The position numbers and the translations under genes were made by a program. From contig WARS01000029.1 of assembly GCA_008933995.1 (NCBI GenBank), positions 21,264,879 through 21,328,878 of the forward strand: a stretch of 64,000 nucleotides of DNA. Reading direction: 5' to 3'. Of this stretch, positions 45,211 to 56,240 are shown piece after piece (the first letter of the stretch is position 1; each line of letters begins with the position of its first letter). The DNA is from Datnioides undecimradiatus. Its lineage: Eukaryota > Chordata > Actinopteri > Lobotiformes > Datnioididae. The notes below the pieces were generated by a model. It was given only the letters and a program-made list of their open reading frames with translations, searched no databases and was not told the origin of the DNA.

Positions 45211-45867
45211 CAGTAAACTACTCACACTGTAAAAGTCCTGCATTTGATCGAAGTAGTATCGAAGTATAATCAGGAAAATATACGTTAAATATTTAAAAAT
45301 GCAGGAAAAGTTGTTTTAATATGTTAGATATTAATCATCCATGCAAAAGCAGGATTTTACTGTTACAGCTGGTTGTGATGAAGCTCATTCTGAACTATGT
45401 TGTGAAGAACTGCGACTAAAGATTCCTTTCATTAAGTAATAATCAGACGATCATTTTCTCCATTAATTAATTGATATGGTTTGTGAAAATAATGAGAAAC
45501 AGCGTCATGATTACAGAGTGCAAACGAATAAAATCTGATTATCAAAACAGTTAAAATGAAATAAGGCAAACTGTCACATTTGTAAAACTGGAACCATTAA
45601 ATGCTTTTACATAAAAATAACTTAAATAACATTTATCAAAATAGTTCTCTCTTAATCAATGCAATTAATAATTTCAGCTTTACTTAGAGAAACTGTTGAG
45701 TAGTTTGATCTATAACAACATTTTTCAGCAGCTGTTGTTTTGCATGTACATGTCTTTAATGTGTTCATTATCTCTGAGGTGTAATAAAGTAGAAAGTGTG
45801 ACTCAAGTAAAGTGAATAATATTTGTAACTAAGTACAGTAAATGTACTTAGTTACATTCCAACACTG
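45211..45867 (-). mobile_element. hAT-like MITE, interrupted
   Basis: On the minus strand it begins CAGTGTTGGAATGTAACTAA (45867 down), followed by the alternating GTACTTAGTTAC/GTAACTAAGTAC arms, CAAGTAAAGT-type words and GTAATAAAGTAGAAAGTG. The other end carries ACTGTAAAAGTCCTGCATTT. This is the hallmark order of a very abundant teleost nonautonomous hAT family. The 45211 terminus is degraded and no target-site duplication is clear. GATCTATAACAACA near 45708 is an internal landmark of the family. Noncoding. Confidence 0.75.
45405..45690. mobile_element. Second MITE-like repeat nested in the hAT MITE (GATTAATCGATTA family)
   Basis: Starts near CTGCGACTAAAGATTCC and includes TCATTTTCTCCATTAATTAA, GATATGGTTTGTGAAAATAA, GAGAAACAGCGTCATGATTA and ends near CAATTAATAATTTCAGC. 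The order matches the teleost repeat whose other degraded copy is at 23690-23990. Confidence 0.6.
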
Positions 45868-47299
45868 AACGGCAGATGCTGAACACTTGAATCGACATTT
45901 GGGGCGTTAAAATGTGATGTGATGATATTACAGTGCTCTAAGATTCAAATGAAAGGTATCATGAACCATAACAACATCAACAGGAAAAGAAAATGGGTAT
46001 AAAATTTTCAAAAAGAATCTGTAATTTTATTAAATATCCCGACATATTTGTGCACAATCTTTTTAGGGTTAGTGTGTAGAGTGTGTAGAGTGTGTTGTCT
46101 GTCTTTAAATACTGATCAAATAATGCACCAGCTAAGCAAAGTACATTTAAATTTCTTTTTCTAATCAAAGTATAAAAGGCTAAATAAAAAAAATCTCTGG
46201 CCTTTGCATCAAGTTGGACGATAACACAGCTGTTTAGTTTAAGTTGTGACGACTTTTCAGTATAAAAAAGTGTTTTTTAGAGCAGCAGTGCAGGACTGCA
46301 ATCAAATTAATCTTTTATAGTCTTCTACTTGTCCAAAAACAGTAAAATGCGTCAATGTGAACAACCAAGTTTTGAGTTTGGCTCCATTATGTTACAGAAC
46401 TCGTGATCATGGAGAACAAAAGTGTTAATTCTCTGTAAAGTAACAGGCCCCTGACTGTCCCGCTGTGCCAGATGATGTAATGCACTGCTTCGATGTTGCT
46501 TTTACAAGTTTCGGGTGTGGACGGCCAACTTTTTTAAAAAAAGGGCCTGAAAATGCTAGTGCGGACATAAATTTCCATATGTAAACAGCATTTTTCAAAT
46601 TTATCTGCTGGAGTGCGGACATGGTCAGACTCCACAAAGTGCAGGACAAGAAGCCGTAAAGTCGAGGATTAGAGCCTTGAAGATACTAAAGTGCTGACCA
46701 CCAGAAGGGAGGTGGTCGGTCAGTCCTGCAGCTGTTTGTTCAGGAACCGGGCAGGAAGAAAGACGCGCAGACACAGCTGTCAGATATTTACAGAACAACA
46801 CTCCTCACTGGCATCTCATTAATGAAGAATGCAACATCAACAGTTTAAACAGAGCAGATGCAGGAAGTTTCTGTTGGTTTCCTCTGAGAAGCCATTTTTT
46901 CAGTTATGGTCCATTTTAGAAGATGAGCAAGTCTGAACTTTCTGGGCTGAATGTTACTGTTGATAAGTGTGTTGTTCAGCTGCTGTTACATATCAGCATC
47001 AGCATATATGCCCCTGAAATGCACCAATATATAAACGGTATATATAAAGTACAAACAACACAAAGAATATTTCACCTAAATATATTTTTAATTAAGTTAT
47101 TTGTTAAAGAAAACAGCCTTTCTGGGACCTTTGCATAAGTCATAATGGTGCAAAATCAATGCAATCCACATATTTTCATTCCAGCTGAAAATTCAATATA
47201 TTTAAGCCAACAATATTTGTAAAAGATCAATTTTTATCTCGGGCTCCATTGTTGGTAAATAAATAAGATCATGCAAAACAGAAAGAACGACTCTAAAAT
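45868..47299. other. Gene-free AT-rich interval
   Basis: No gene recognised. A GTGTAGA triplication lies at about 46072-46095. Confidence 0.5.
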
Positions 47300-48075
47300 T
47301 AGCATTTTGGTAATTATCTCAACTACCACTGGATGTGTACTCATGGTTTCCAGAAAATGAACCCCTGACTTTTCTCCTACCACCACGAGGGTGACATTTC
47401 AAGTGATTATCTCAACAGTTGACAGATGCTACACAATTAGCTAAACTTGCTAATAAACTGTAACAGCTTGACATTTCCTCAAACCTTCATCAAAGAGTCA
47501 AACTTAAAATTCACCCATTGCTGCTGTTTATGACCAAATACCTGCAAAGCTACTGACATTTAAATCAGCCCCAGCTGTATTTTGTGTCGAGAGCTCGTTA
47601 GCAAATGTTAGCATGCAAACACGCTAAACTAAGATGGTAAACATGGTAAACACTGATGCTGCGCCCAGACGTTCTTGACTCAGGTGGCCTAAGTGGAGCA
47701 CTTGGTGTGGCACAAGGCACAGCGCCATTCCTCACTCTAACTTTAATTATAATGTGACCGCACCGCCCAGTTTCTCACATTAAAAACTTTTATTTAAAAG
47801 TTAGCTATACCCATGTTAGCACAAATGAGTAGCACCATGTAAATACAGTCTATACTTTATTCTTTAAGTCCTGAAAAACAGAAATTGTGCCTCCAAAAGC
47901 ACCTGGATAGACACCTACACTCCAAAAACATGCAATGTGCAAACAACAGATAAAAATTCAGGATACCTACTAAACTAAACTAAACATTCACGTTAGCATT
48001 ACCGCTAGGCGAATGTTAGCATGCTACTTTAAGCCACCCAGAGCTGTTAGCGCAGCTGTGGACTTTACTGTTTTT
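47300..48075. mobile_element. Teleost dispersed repeat (TTAGCATGCTAAC family)
   Basis: GAACCCCTGACTTTTC, TATGACCAAATACCTGCAAA, CAGCTGTATTTTGTGTCG, GTTAGCAAATGTTAGCATGC, ACGCTAAACTAAGATGG and, at the far end, GTTAGCATGCTACTTTAAG then AGAGCTGTTAGC follow the order of a repeat widespread in percomorph fishes. The middle (about 47690-47970) is not recognisable and may be an insertion or divergence. Noncoding. Confidence 0.7.
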
Positions 48076-48659
48076 TGCTTTTTCCATCATTTTATTCCTC
48101 CATTTCAAGTAAAATGCTCCCAAACAGTGGATACATATTTAATTATGAAAGCAGAATAATGTATTTACTGATCATTGCCTTGGAGATGGATTATCATGAG
48201 AATCCTGCACCGTGTTTGGTCAAAAAACAAGAAGAAACAACGGCTAAAGAAAGCCACGCGCGCTGTAAACACTGACAGACGGCTGAGGGGATAACTGCAG
48301 ATAAATCACACTCGGGTTAATCACAGCCATTTCATATACAGCTGCAGCTGAACAGTAGCATGGTATCTGATAGCTCGACACCTCCACGGCACAAAAGATC
48401 TCTCGGTGATCCCGCTGTAGTCTGGAATTTTTATTTTTTGGTCTGACGCTTTTCACCAAACAAGTCTTCATCAGAGCACCGGGGGAGTGGTATCAGCCCC
48501 CTTACACGGTGATTAAGCAATCATCCACAGGTGCGCACGGGAGGTACTGGCATACAGTAACCAGTTGCATGTAACAGGCGCGTTTGTTCAAGGAAATACA
48601 ATAATACAGAGCATGAAAACAAACACCGGAGTGGACTAACGAAGATATCTGTGTATCAT
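48076..48659. other. Gene-free interval
   Basis: No gene or known repeat recognised. Confidence 0.5.
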
Positions 48660-49340
48660 TTTGTACGCTGGACTAGAGGATTAAATATCACTTTGTGATA
48701 AGTGACTAACACTTAGATGGATTTCAGATTAAATGTGAAATTAGGCAGTCAAAACATCCGAAAATGATCTGGGTGATGGTAAAAATGACATTTTTGTAGA
48801 TTTGGTATTCATGGATCCGATTTATAACGTCTAAATACTTGATTAGAGGCTAACGCGCACCATTTAACGGCCACTTTATGACAACCTAACCACAATCGAT
48901 GACTGATGGTTACTAATGGCCAAATCAGATTATTACACCAACTGCATGAGTGACATTATAAAACCAGCAGATTACAATGAGCACCCTCGCTGGGTTGATC
49001 AAACACCAGATGAAAACACGTTAGCCTGACCATCAGATCGGCTAAATATTCCACTGACATCACATTAAAAATGAAAGCGTGCATAATAGCTGACTCGGAT
49101 CGTTTGATTGACAGCTAATAACGATCAAAACCGCTAATAACCGATTGCTTATGAAATTGACGAGCGTCAGAAAATGTGATGGATGGCTAATATGCCAGAG
49201 CGTGTGGCGGCAGAACTAAGCCAGAAACATCTAATCGAAACATCAGATCAGCCAGAAGAAGGAGATGACTTTAAAATAACTTCATGGCTCTTCTGATTGA
49301 CGGTGATTAATGATCAAGTAAGATTAGCGGACGGGCTGAA
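48660..49340. promoter_or_regulatory. GATTA-rich block, possible homeodomain-site cluster
   Basis: GATTA/TAATC occurs at 48679, 48727, 48841, 48928, 48970, 49232, 49305 and 49322, with further CTAATAAC and GATCAAA words. Not a tandem repeat and no transposon family recognised. Could be an enhancer or an unrecognised old element. Confidence 0.35.
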
Positions 49341-50264
49341 AGGACAACCCTTGTCATTTGAGCGATGAACATGCAGCAGAGCCTGCTACAATCCTGCAGA
49401 GTGAAAACAGCAGCAAATGAAAACAGCATCTGGTTTGCTGCCATCTATCACAGGAGGAGGAGCAGGCAAAGGACTTTGTCAAACAACACAAACATTGTCA
49501 CTGACTGAAAAGTTTGGAAACACCTCTCTGGATGATCCACTGAAACTACTTTTTTTACTGAATATTCCACGTAAAACCTGCAGACAATGTGTTTTTCTGG
49601 GGCGCCCAGAGTAAAGGCGACGCAGATTATAGAAAAATGTCACTGATGATTTCCGTTAAGAGGAATTCTGTGAAAGAAAAAGTGATATTCCTGCAAAAAG
49701 CCTGCAAGTTTATTAGAGATGCAACTTCTCCTTGCAATGGACCTTCAACAGATTCACAACACCGGACCGAAACATCTTTATACTGAAGCCAAAACCTGCA
49801 ACAGCCAGTCGAGAAGGAGACAAATAACACATCGATGTGTAAGATTGAAGGAAAACATCCTTAAAACGAGACAAATCAACAAAATACATGATATAATTTG
49901 TCTGGGTGCAGGAGCAGCTCTCCAGCTTTGAGCACCAAACTTGAAATCCCATTGGCTCCCACTGTATTGCATTGGCACCAGAAGTCTCACAGACAGATCT
50001 CAAAACCTGGACCAATAAAACAAAGCTACATGCATGACTGGAAGCCAGGAATAAGTGAAAAATTAGGCTCCCTTAATAAATTTGAAAGATGCTGCAGGTT
50101 CAGATTGCACACACTCTTTGCCTCTGAGTGTTAAAGCTCTCACACACACACAGAAACCGCAGCTACATTACACATGTATACATACAGGATGTTTCACACT
50201 CACTCCATCGTACACTCATCTCTCTCTCTCTCCTCTCTCATCTCTCTCCCGGCCACCGCTGGTT
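49341..50264. other. Gene-free interval
   Basis: No gene or repeat family recognised. (CT)n at 50218-50246. Confidence 0.5.
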
Positions 50265-50480
50265 TTGTTTACAGGCCAATTTGAATGAGAATGAATCTCT
50301 CTCGGATGTTTCTAGAAAGCGGTCTAATCCACGCAGGCTGCTGCGAGGCCCCGGCTCTTTGTTTGGGATTACTGCAGCTTAGCGCTAGCTAACAATGAGG
50401 AGATGAGCAGCTCACCTCATCGCCGCTAATGAAGTGTGGAGAGTCATTTAGCCGCTAGCTAGCTGCTACCGAGCTGGGAT
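50265..50480. promoter_or_regulatory. Candidate conserved noncoding element
   Basis: Contains GGCCAATTTGAATGAG, GGTCTAATCCACGC, CTCTTTGTTTGGGATTACTG (Sox-like CTTTGTTT beside bicoid-type GGATTA, about 50355), CTAACAATGAGG (Sox-like ACAATG) and CGCTAATGAAG. Compact, non-repetitive. The CGCTAGCTAGCTGC at the end is palindromic. Confidence 0.5.
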
Positions 50481-52059
50481 GATACCTTCACACACGCCTG
50501 CACACACACACACACGGATACATACACATGAGTCTGTATTACTATACATGTGAGGACGCTGACTGTTGACATTCATTTCTGAACTTCTTATCCCTCTCAG
50601 CTACACGTTCAACCACCTGAGCTCAAGTGTTGCCCTTAAATCTCCTCTTAAGTAGCTTCAAAGTTAGAAGAAGTCCATTATTGCAGACTGGAAAACATTC
50701 ATTCCCATTTACAGCCTGCATCAGGTTCATTTAAAAGCCTAGCTGAAGCTATCGTGTTGACTGTAAAATAAAAAGGTGTCATTGTTTACTGCAGCACCGG
50801 CCTTTAGATGGAAAATAATAATAATAATAATAATAATAATGCATCTTAACTATAATTATGTTTTATATGTGTATAAACAACAGCTCATATGATTTCTTCT
50901 TTATGAAATGGGTCATGTGTAGTCACAACCTGCCTAACGACTTCAGACAGTGATAATGTGTAATGTTGTGTTTACGGCTTCTTTATGCTGCCCCCAGATG
51001 ATTGCAAAAAATTGTTTTTGCAGATTGAAATATAGTTCTGAGGACTGCTGTTGTATTTTCAACATTAGCTTTGACAAAATATTTTGTGGGCATGAAAAAT
51101 GAGGTTGCAGAATGACTGTGACCCTAGTTTTTGAGATATGTCTTACACCATTGGCTGTCAAATCAATGATTTTGCCTCCAACCCTGCCTTTCTTCATCCT
51201 CCTCAACCAAAAGACCAGGGGCTGACAACCCCGGTGCTATGTCTAATCAGACACGGTCTCGATCAGAAGCACCAATGTTACAAAATCATCTGTGCTGATT
51301 TTGTGCTATCCAGCAAAGCCTGTTTATGGTTTGTATATCAGCACTTTCCTCTTTTCAATGATGACTACAGATTACCACCACCTCCTGACAGGGAGAGCTA
51401 CTTTCCCTTCCATGCAGGCGCAGATACATGTACATGCTAGCTGACTGTTGGCTGTAGTCTTCGTGGTGTGTTCAAGTGCAACTTTTAGGCCTTGAAACAG
51501 GCGTCACAGGTTGCTTGATCTCTGTTCAGTGTGTGTCTGGCTTTAAACATGCCTGTGCTTTAATGTATAGACCACATAGCCAAGGTATGACTCTGCTTGA
51601 TTGTTACCATGACAACGTTTTGCAGTAGTAAAATGCAAAAACCTCATGCAACAATAACTGTAAGTAACTGTGCTGTGTTAAGGCATCCAGTAACTTTCAA
51701 ACTCATAAACGCATCAACACCTTTGTGCTGCTGTACACTACATGCAACAACCTGCCCCACATCAACAACAGGGACTGTTTTCAGTCTTCAGATAGAAAGA
51801 CAGCGCTCTCACAAAAAGCTAAAACAAAAAAAAAATGTTTTCAAGTGTCTGATGCCGGCAGAAACGAGCTGAAAAACACACTCATCTGTGTTCATGACTC
51901 CTGGGTTGTGTGTGTGTGGGGGGGAGAATATAAGCCATGGTCACCGGGGTAAAGAGGCACCGGGGCAACAGGAGAAGCAGGAAGACTTAAGCCTGGCAGG
52001 AACACACACACGCACACACACAGATAGCGGTGGTCCACACTGAGAGTATGTTGGCCCGT
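50481..52059. other. Gene-free interval with (ATA)n
   Basis: Short (CA)n at 50504-50516 and (AAT)n at 50813-50840. No gene recognised. G run near 51919. Confidence 0.5.
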
Positions 52060-52232
52060 CTTCTGACAGAGTGACTGAGCCTGGCATCTGATTAGCGAGG
52101 ACTGAGGAGAGCAGAGGATTTTGATGTTTATCCAGGTCTAGAGATGATCATGGCAGGTTCAGACCTCTGGACTTGGATGGTTAGCGAGGGAATGGCAGCG
52201 CTTTGGTAACGGACCAGGACATTCCCCTGGCC

Positions 52233-52235
<3 letters not shown>
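52060..52235. promoter_or_regulatory. Possible conserved noncoding element
   Basis: Non-repetitive block with GGCATCTGATTAGCGAGG, TTTTGATGTTTATCC and GATGATCATGGC, ending at a (CA)n tract. Weaker than the main candidates. Confidence 0.3.

Positions 52236-52284
<49 letters not shown>
52236..52284. repeat. (CA)n microsatellite
   Basis: About 24 CA units. Confidence 0.98.
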
Positions 52285-52286
<2 letters not shown>

Positions 52287-52904
52287 TATATTCACTAAAA
52301 GCTACAACAAACAGAAGTTCTCCAAGCACCATCACTAACCTTTCTGCAAAGTCTTCGGTAGTTTGACGCAACAAAAACACGAGATCTGCACAATCTGTGA
52401 CAAGACCCGCACTAAACACACCAGTCACCTGTGAGCCCGGTCCGCCTGTTTACTGTGACAGTACGGTGTCATATTTACTGCAGGACATCACCTCGAGAAG
52501 CCTACACTCCTTACGCACAAGTAAATGTTTGAGGACTGCCCTGTTCCACCTTTTCATCGTCTGTCTGGTGAGCGGATCGCTAAAGAAGCTTGAACAGGGA
52601 GAAGAAATTCTCCTGGAGACGTCGCTGACTGATATATAAGATACACATATTCTAGAGTACATGATTGCAAAATACTACAGCATCTACTTTGCTTTACTGA
52701 ACTGGATAATGTAAAATGGCTGAGGCTCATACTTCCTTCATCCAACCAGACGCCATTTTAAACCAGCGTCCGACAGAGTCGCTTGTAATAATGCAAGATC
52801 TGGTGTTTTGGTAGTCCTTCAGCTAATTTAGCCCAGACACTAATGAGTTGGTTTCACCTGTCTCTGTTTTTAGGTGAAGCATTTGCTGCATGTGATTTCC
52901 TTCC
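52285..52904. other. Gene-free interval
   Basis: No gene recognised. May include diverged LINE 3' sequence running into the tail that follows. Confidence 0.4.
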
Positions 52905-52970
52905 TGTGAAGCACTCTGAGCTGCATTTATTGCATAAAAGGTGCTATATAAATAAAATTAACCGTCATTA
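52905..52970 (+). mobile_element. L2-type LINE (or derived SINE) 3' tail
   Basis: TGTGAAGCACTCTGAGCTGC followed by AAAAGGTGCTATATAAATAA is the canonical 3' end of vertebrate L2-clade LINEs and SINEs that borrow it. The terminal simple repeat has decayed to AAATTAACC. The 5' part is not recognisable. Confidence 0.8.
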
Positions 52971-53040
52971 CAACATAAAAATAGCAAAATGTGTCTTTCA
53001 TAACACAATACACTCCTGTAAAATACAAAATTTCAGCTCA

Positions 53041-53428
53041 TTCACACACACACACACACACACACACAGTGTTATTTCACCCTGCAGTGTTCGACAGGAT
53101 CACAGAGTCAACAGGCTGTAAAGTGAAGAAGTCATAAATGTTCAGTGTTTATCTTCAGGCTGAGAAATCTAGCACCTCACTGATAATGTGTGTGTGTTTC
53201 AGGAGGGTCTCAGACTCTGCGGTCAGAGCGAGACGTGACTTAACACACACACACACACGAACACACACGTCTACATCCTATTTAAACAGCGCCTGCCGAA
53301 TTTCACAACCAGCTCATAAAGGACGCAGACAAGCACCGAGGTCCACGGGAAAATAAATCAACGCTGTTTGCCTAACGCAGTGTGTGTGTGTGTGTGTGCG
53401 TGTGCGTGTGTGTGCGTATGCGTGTGTG
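53041..53428. repeat. Short (CA)n and (GT)n tracts
   Basis: (CA)n at 53044-53069 and 53245-53270, interrupted (GT)n at 53381-53428. Confidence 0.9.
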
Positions 53429-53601
53429 TGAAAGGCAAACAAAGTGTGACATTACAGAGACCCAATAAGAATATTCTCTCAAAGGTATAACTGTGAGCAC
53501 ATACAGATGATTACAGCATTAATATTAAGGAGAAAGAGGCTGTAAACATGTTTGCATCAGCCTGTTTGTGGATGCATTTTAAAACTGGCGCTTTGAAAAC
53601 T

Positions 53602-53832
53602 TTAATTTATGTATATAAATCTAGAAAATGTGTAAAAATAGTGAAAATATGTCAAAATGAAGTTGCCTTGTAACGATTTAAGCCTGACAGAGTGTTCATG
53701 GAGGGAGGACGGTTGATTCAGGTTATTAGTTTTAACAGAGACATATATTAGTGTATCATCGGCATAGAAACAATGTACATGTCTTGAAAGCAAGCGGAAC
53801 AAAGCAAGCTGAGTCAAAAAGGCACAACACAA
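53602..53832 (-). pseudogene. LINE reverse-transcriptase fragment (YADD), L2/Rex1-like
   Basis: A 76-codon minus frame contains HVHCFYADDTLIYVSVKTNN. The YADD at 53766-53755 is the reverse-transcriptase catalytic motif, and the flanking residues are typical of L2- or Rex1-clade LINEs. Only this palm-domain segment remains: no upstream fingers, endonuclease or 3' tail is recognisable on this strand. It is a dead fragment. It is in inverted orientation to the L2-type tail at 52905-52970, so the two are not one simple insertion. Confidence 0.75.
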
Positions 53833-54758
53833 ACATCTGTTTAGAAAAACATCTTAATTATACCTGCGTTGCAACATTTGATTAATTTGCTTTTGCCAAC
53901 TTCTTTAACATTCAAGGACATTCGGATGGAAACGAGATTCAAACTATTATATGTTGCTGTGGATTAAAACAACCTTTACTATTAAAACACTAAGACTCAG
54001 GGCCAGAAAAGATGCAGACACACACACATATATTCACGCATGTGCAGCTGTTTGCAGTCGACGCTCCTGCAGACTGACGGCCATGTGTAATTTGCGGCTT
54101 CACCTTGATCTGAAGTGGCTACAGTAGAGTCCTGTTAAAGGGTATTTTAACAATCTGAAAAGGGCAAAAGTTCCTGAAAAAGTGATACTTAAGAACATCT
54201 TGCAGTTATTGTCAAGAGCCAGCAGTGGGTGAAACAATGAGAGAAGTGGAGTAAAACTTTTCAGTTTCATTAATGACTCTTTCTGTAAAATGTCCCCGAC
54301 AGCCATAATTAATGATCTTTGATTTGATCCTGAACAGCGAAGCACTGTGTGTGAGTCTGTTTCGGTATGAGCTCTATGATTAATGATCATCGCGGCTGTG
54401 GTACGGGTTTACAGGTATTCACACAGGTGTTTAAAAGGAGTTTCCACATCCGTCAGTGGCTAGCTGTGGGAGTGGAAACGAAGCTCGTGCACATGCGCCT
54501 GTTTCAGTTATTCCGTGTTTCCGTGACCCTGCTGCAGCCTATCCTTATGTTTTTCCTGCAGCTCGGGCAGAAACATAACTCGTATCATGTGCAACAGATG
54601 GCAACATCTGTCTGTGACGTGTAAATGAGTGTGTGTGAGCATGTGCATCCACCGGCAGATACATGCTGCCGGAGTATGTTCATACTTGTGAGCTGCTGCA
54701 GAGCGTTCCAGCGATTATCATCATGTATGAATGTGAAATGAATGTGTGTGTGCATGTG

Positions 54759-54763
<5 letters not shown>
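53833..54763. other. Gene-free interval
   Basis: No gene or repeat family recognised. ATGATTAATGATCATCGCGG at about 54376 is homeodomain-like. Confidence 0.45.

Positions 54764-54814
<51 letters not shown>
54764..54814. repeat. (GT)n microsatellite
   Basis: About 25 GT units. Confidence 0.98.
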
Positions 54815-54818
<4 letters not shown>

Positions 54819-55799
54819 CCTCCGCCGCAGAGCTCCGAGCTGTCATGTTTTAGCCTCCTACGGTTAACATCTGCTGCTTTTAGCGCTGCCATGTCGCCCT
54901 GTGATACACTCACCGGCTAATAGAATCAAAACCACCCACTGCCACGGTTTATCATGCAACACACACGCGCACACACACTCAAAAGCTCATTGTTCTGACA
55001 GGCCAACAACTTGCAGGATTATTTGTTTACTAATTCATGGATTATTTACGGCTGAAACCTGTCTGAACATATAAAACTTATATGTCAAACATGGCTGCAG
55101 ATGGTACATCTTGTTTAAATGACACAGTGAAATCAATTGTGAGATATTCCAACAATAACTGTCTCACCTTGGCTTTCTCTGGGCTTCGTGTGTGAGTGTA
55201 CGTGTGTGTCTGCACTAAGAGCGAACACATTCGCTCAGACTCTGATCGCGTCCAGCTAACACGGCTCCACAAAAAGATGTCTTTTGCTTTAAGGGTTTTC
55301 AGACTTTGCAGCCTGGCGTCTTTTGGACTTCAACAATTTCAAAGCACCTCAGATCGCTCTGCACTGTTTCACGCTCTCTCTCTCTCTCTTGCACGCAGAC
55401 AACCATAAAATCCAATCTTCATAACAGCTTTACACCTATTAGCTCTGATGTGGAAAACTAGATGACTCCACTGATGTTCACATCATCATCAGCCCCAATA
55501 CCAAATATTTCTGGGCTCCCGAACCCAAACAATGCCGGCATCTGCTGCCGGACCAATTCTTTAATGGAAAAACCTCACTCTCTCTCTCTCTCTATGTGTC
55601 TCCGTGTCCTTCGCTCGCCCATCCAGGCACTAATGTAAATGAAAAGCAGTGGGACGGGGGGGCGTGTTGTTAATGTGTGGACAGGGACAAAAAGACGAGG
55701 TCTGGAGGCCTATTGTACTGGCCCTGTGACACACATCCCCAACCTCAACACACGTGCACACACACTCCCCACCTCCTCCTTCCCCTCCCTCCCCTCTAT
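54815..55799. other. Gene-free interval
   Basis: (CT)n at 55374-55390 and 55579-55594. CCCAATACCAAATATTTC (about 55496) may be regulatory. No gene recognised. Confidence 0.45.
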
Positions 55800-56240
55800 T
55801 GACGGCCCCTCAAAATCAATAAAAATGATCTTGGAGTCCATCCACCATTTGGCTGCATCATCTTGGAAGTGCCTTCTTTAGGATATAGCGGCCATACTGT
55901 ACAATGGGCCAGCAGAGCGCGTGTAATTTGCCATTGATTTCCTCCCCCTCCTCCCCCTCCTCCCCCTCTCTTCCTGACTCCTTAGCCCCTAGTCACTGCA
56001 CACAACACAAAAAAACTAACTTCATCATACACCCTGTTAATGCACATGCACAATAACCCTCTTTTCTCCTGCCCTCTGGTAATTTCACTCTTTCTTTATC
56101 TTTTTTTCGCTTTCTCCCTCGGTCCCTCCTTTATCTCCTCCGTGCTCGGGCCCTATTCCTGAAATCTCTTCACAGGTCACTGTTCTTTCACTGCGGTAAT
56201 GGACGACTTGTGCAAATGTTGTTTGTGCCAAACCTGCTTT
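55800..56240. promoter_or_regulatory. Candidate conserved noncoding element, with CCTCCC spacer
   Basis: Two blocks separated by CTCCCC repeats (about 55940-55975). The first has CAAAATCAATAAAAATGATC, ACCATTTGGCTGC, CTGTACAATGGGCC and TTTGCCATTGATTTCC. The second has CCTGTTAATGCAC, CATGCACAATAACC, GCGGTAATGG and GTGCAAATGTTG. Sox-like ACAATG and CATTGA words are present. Confidence 0.45.
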
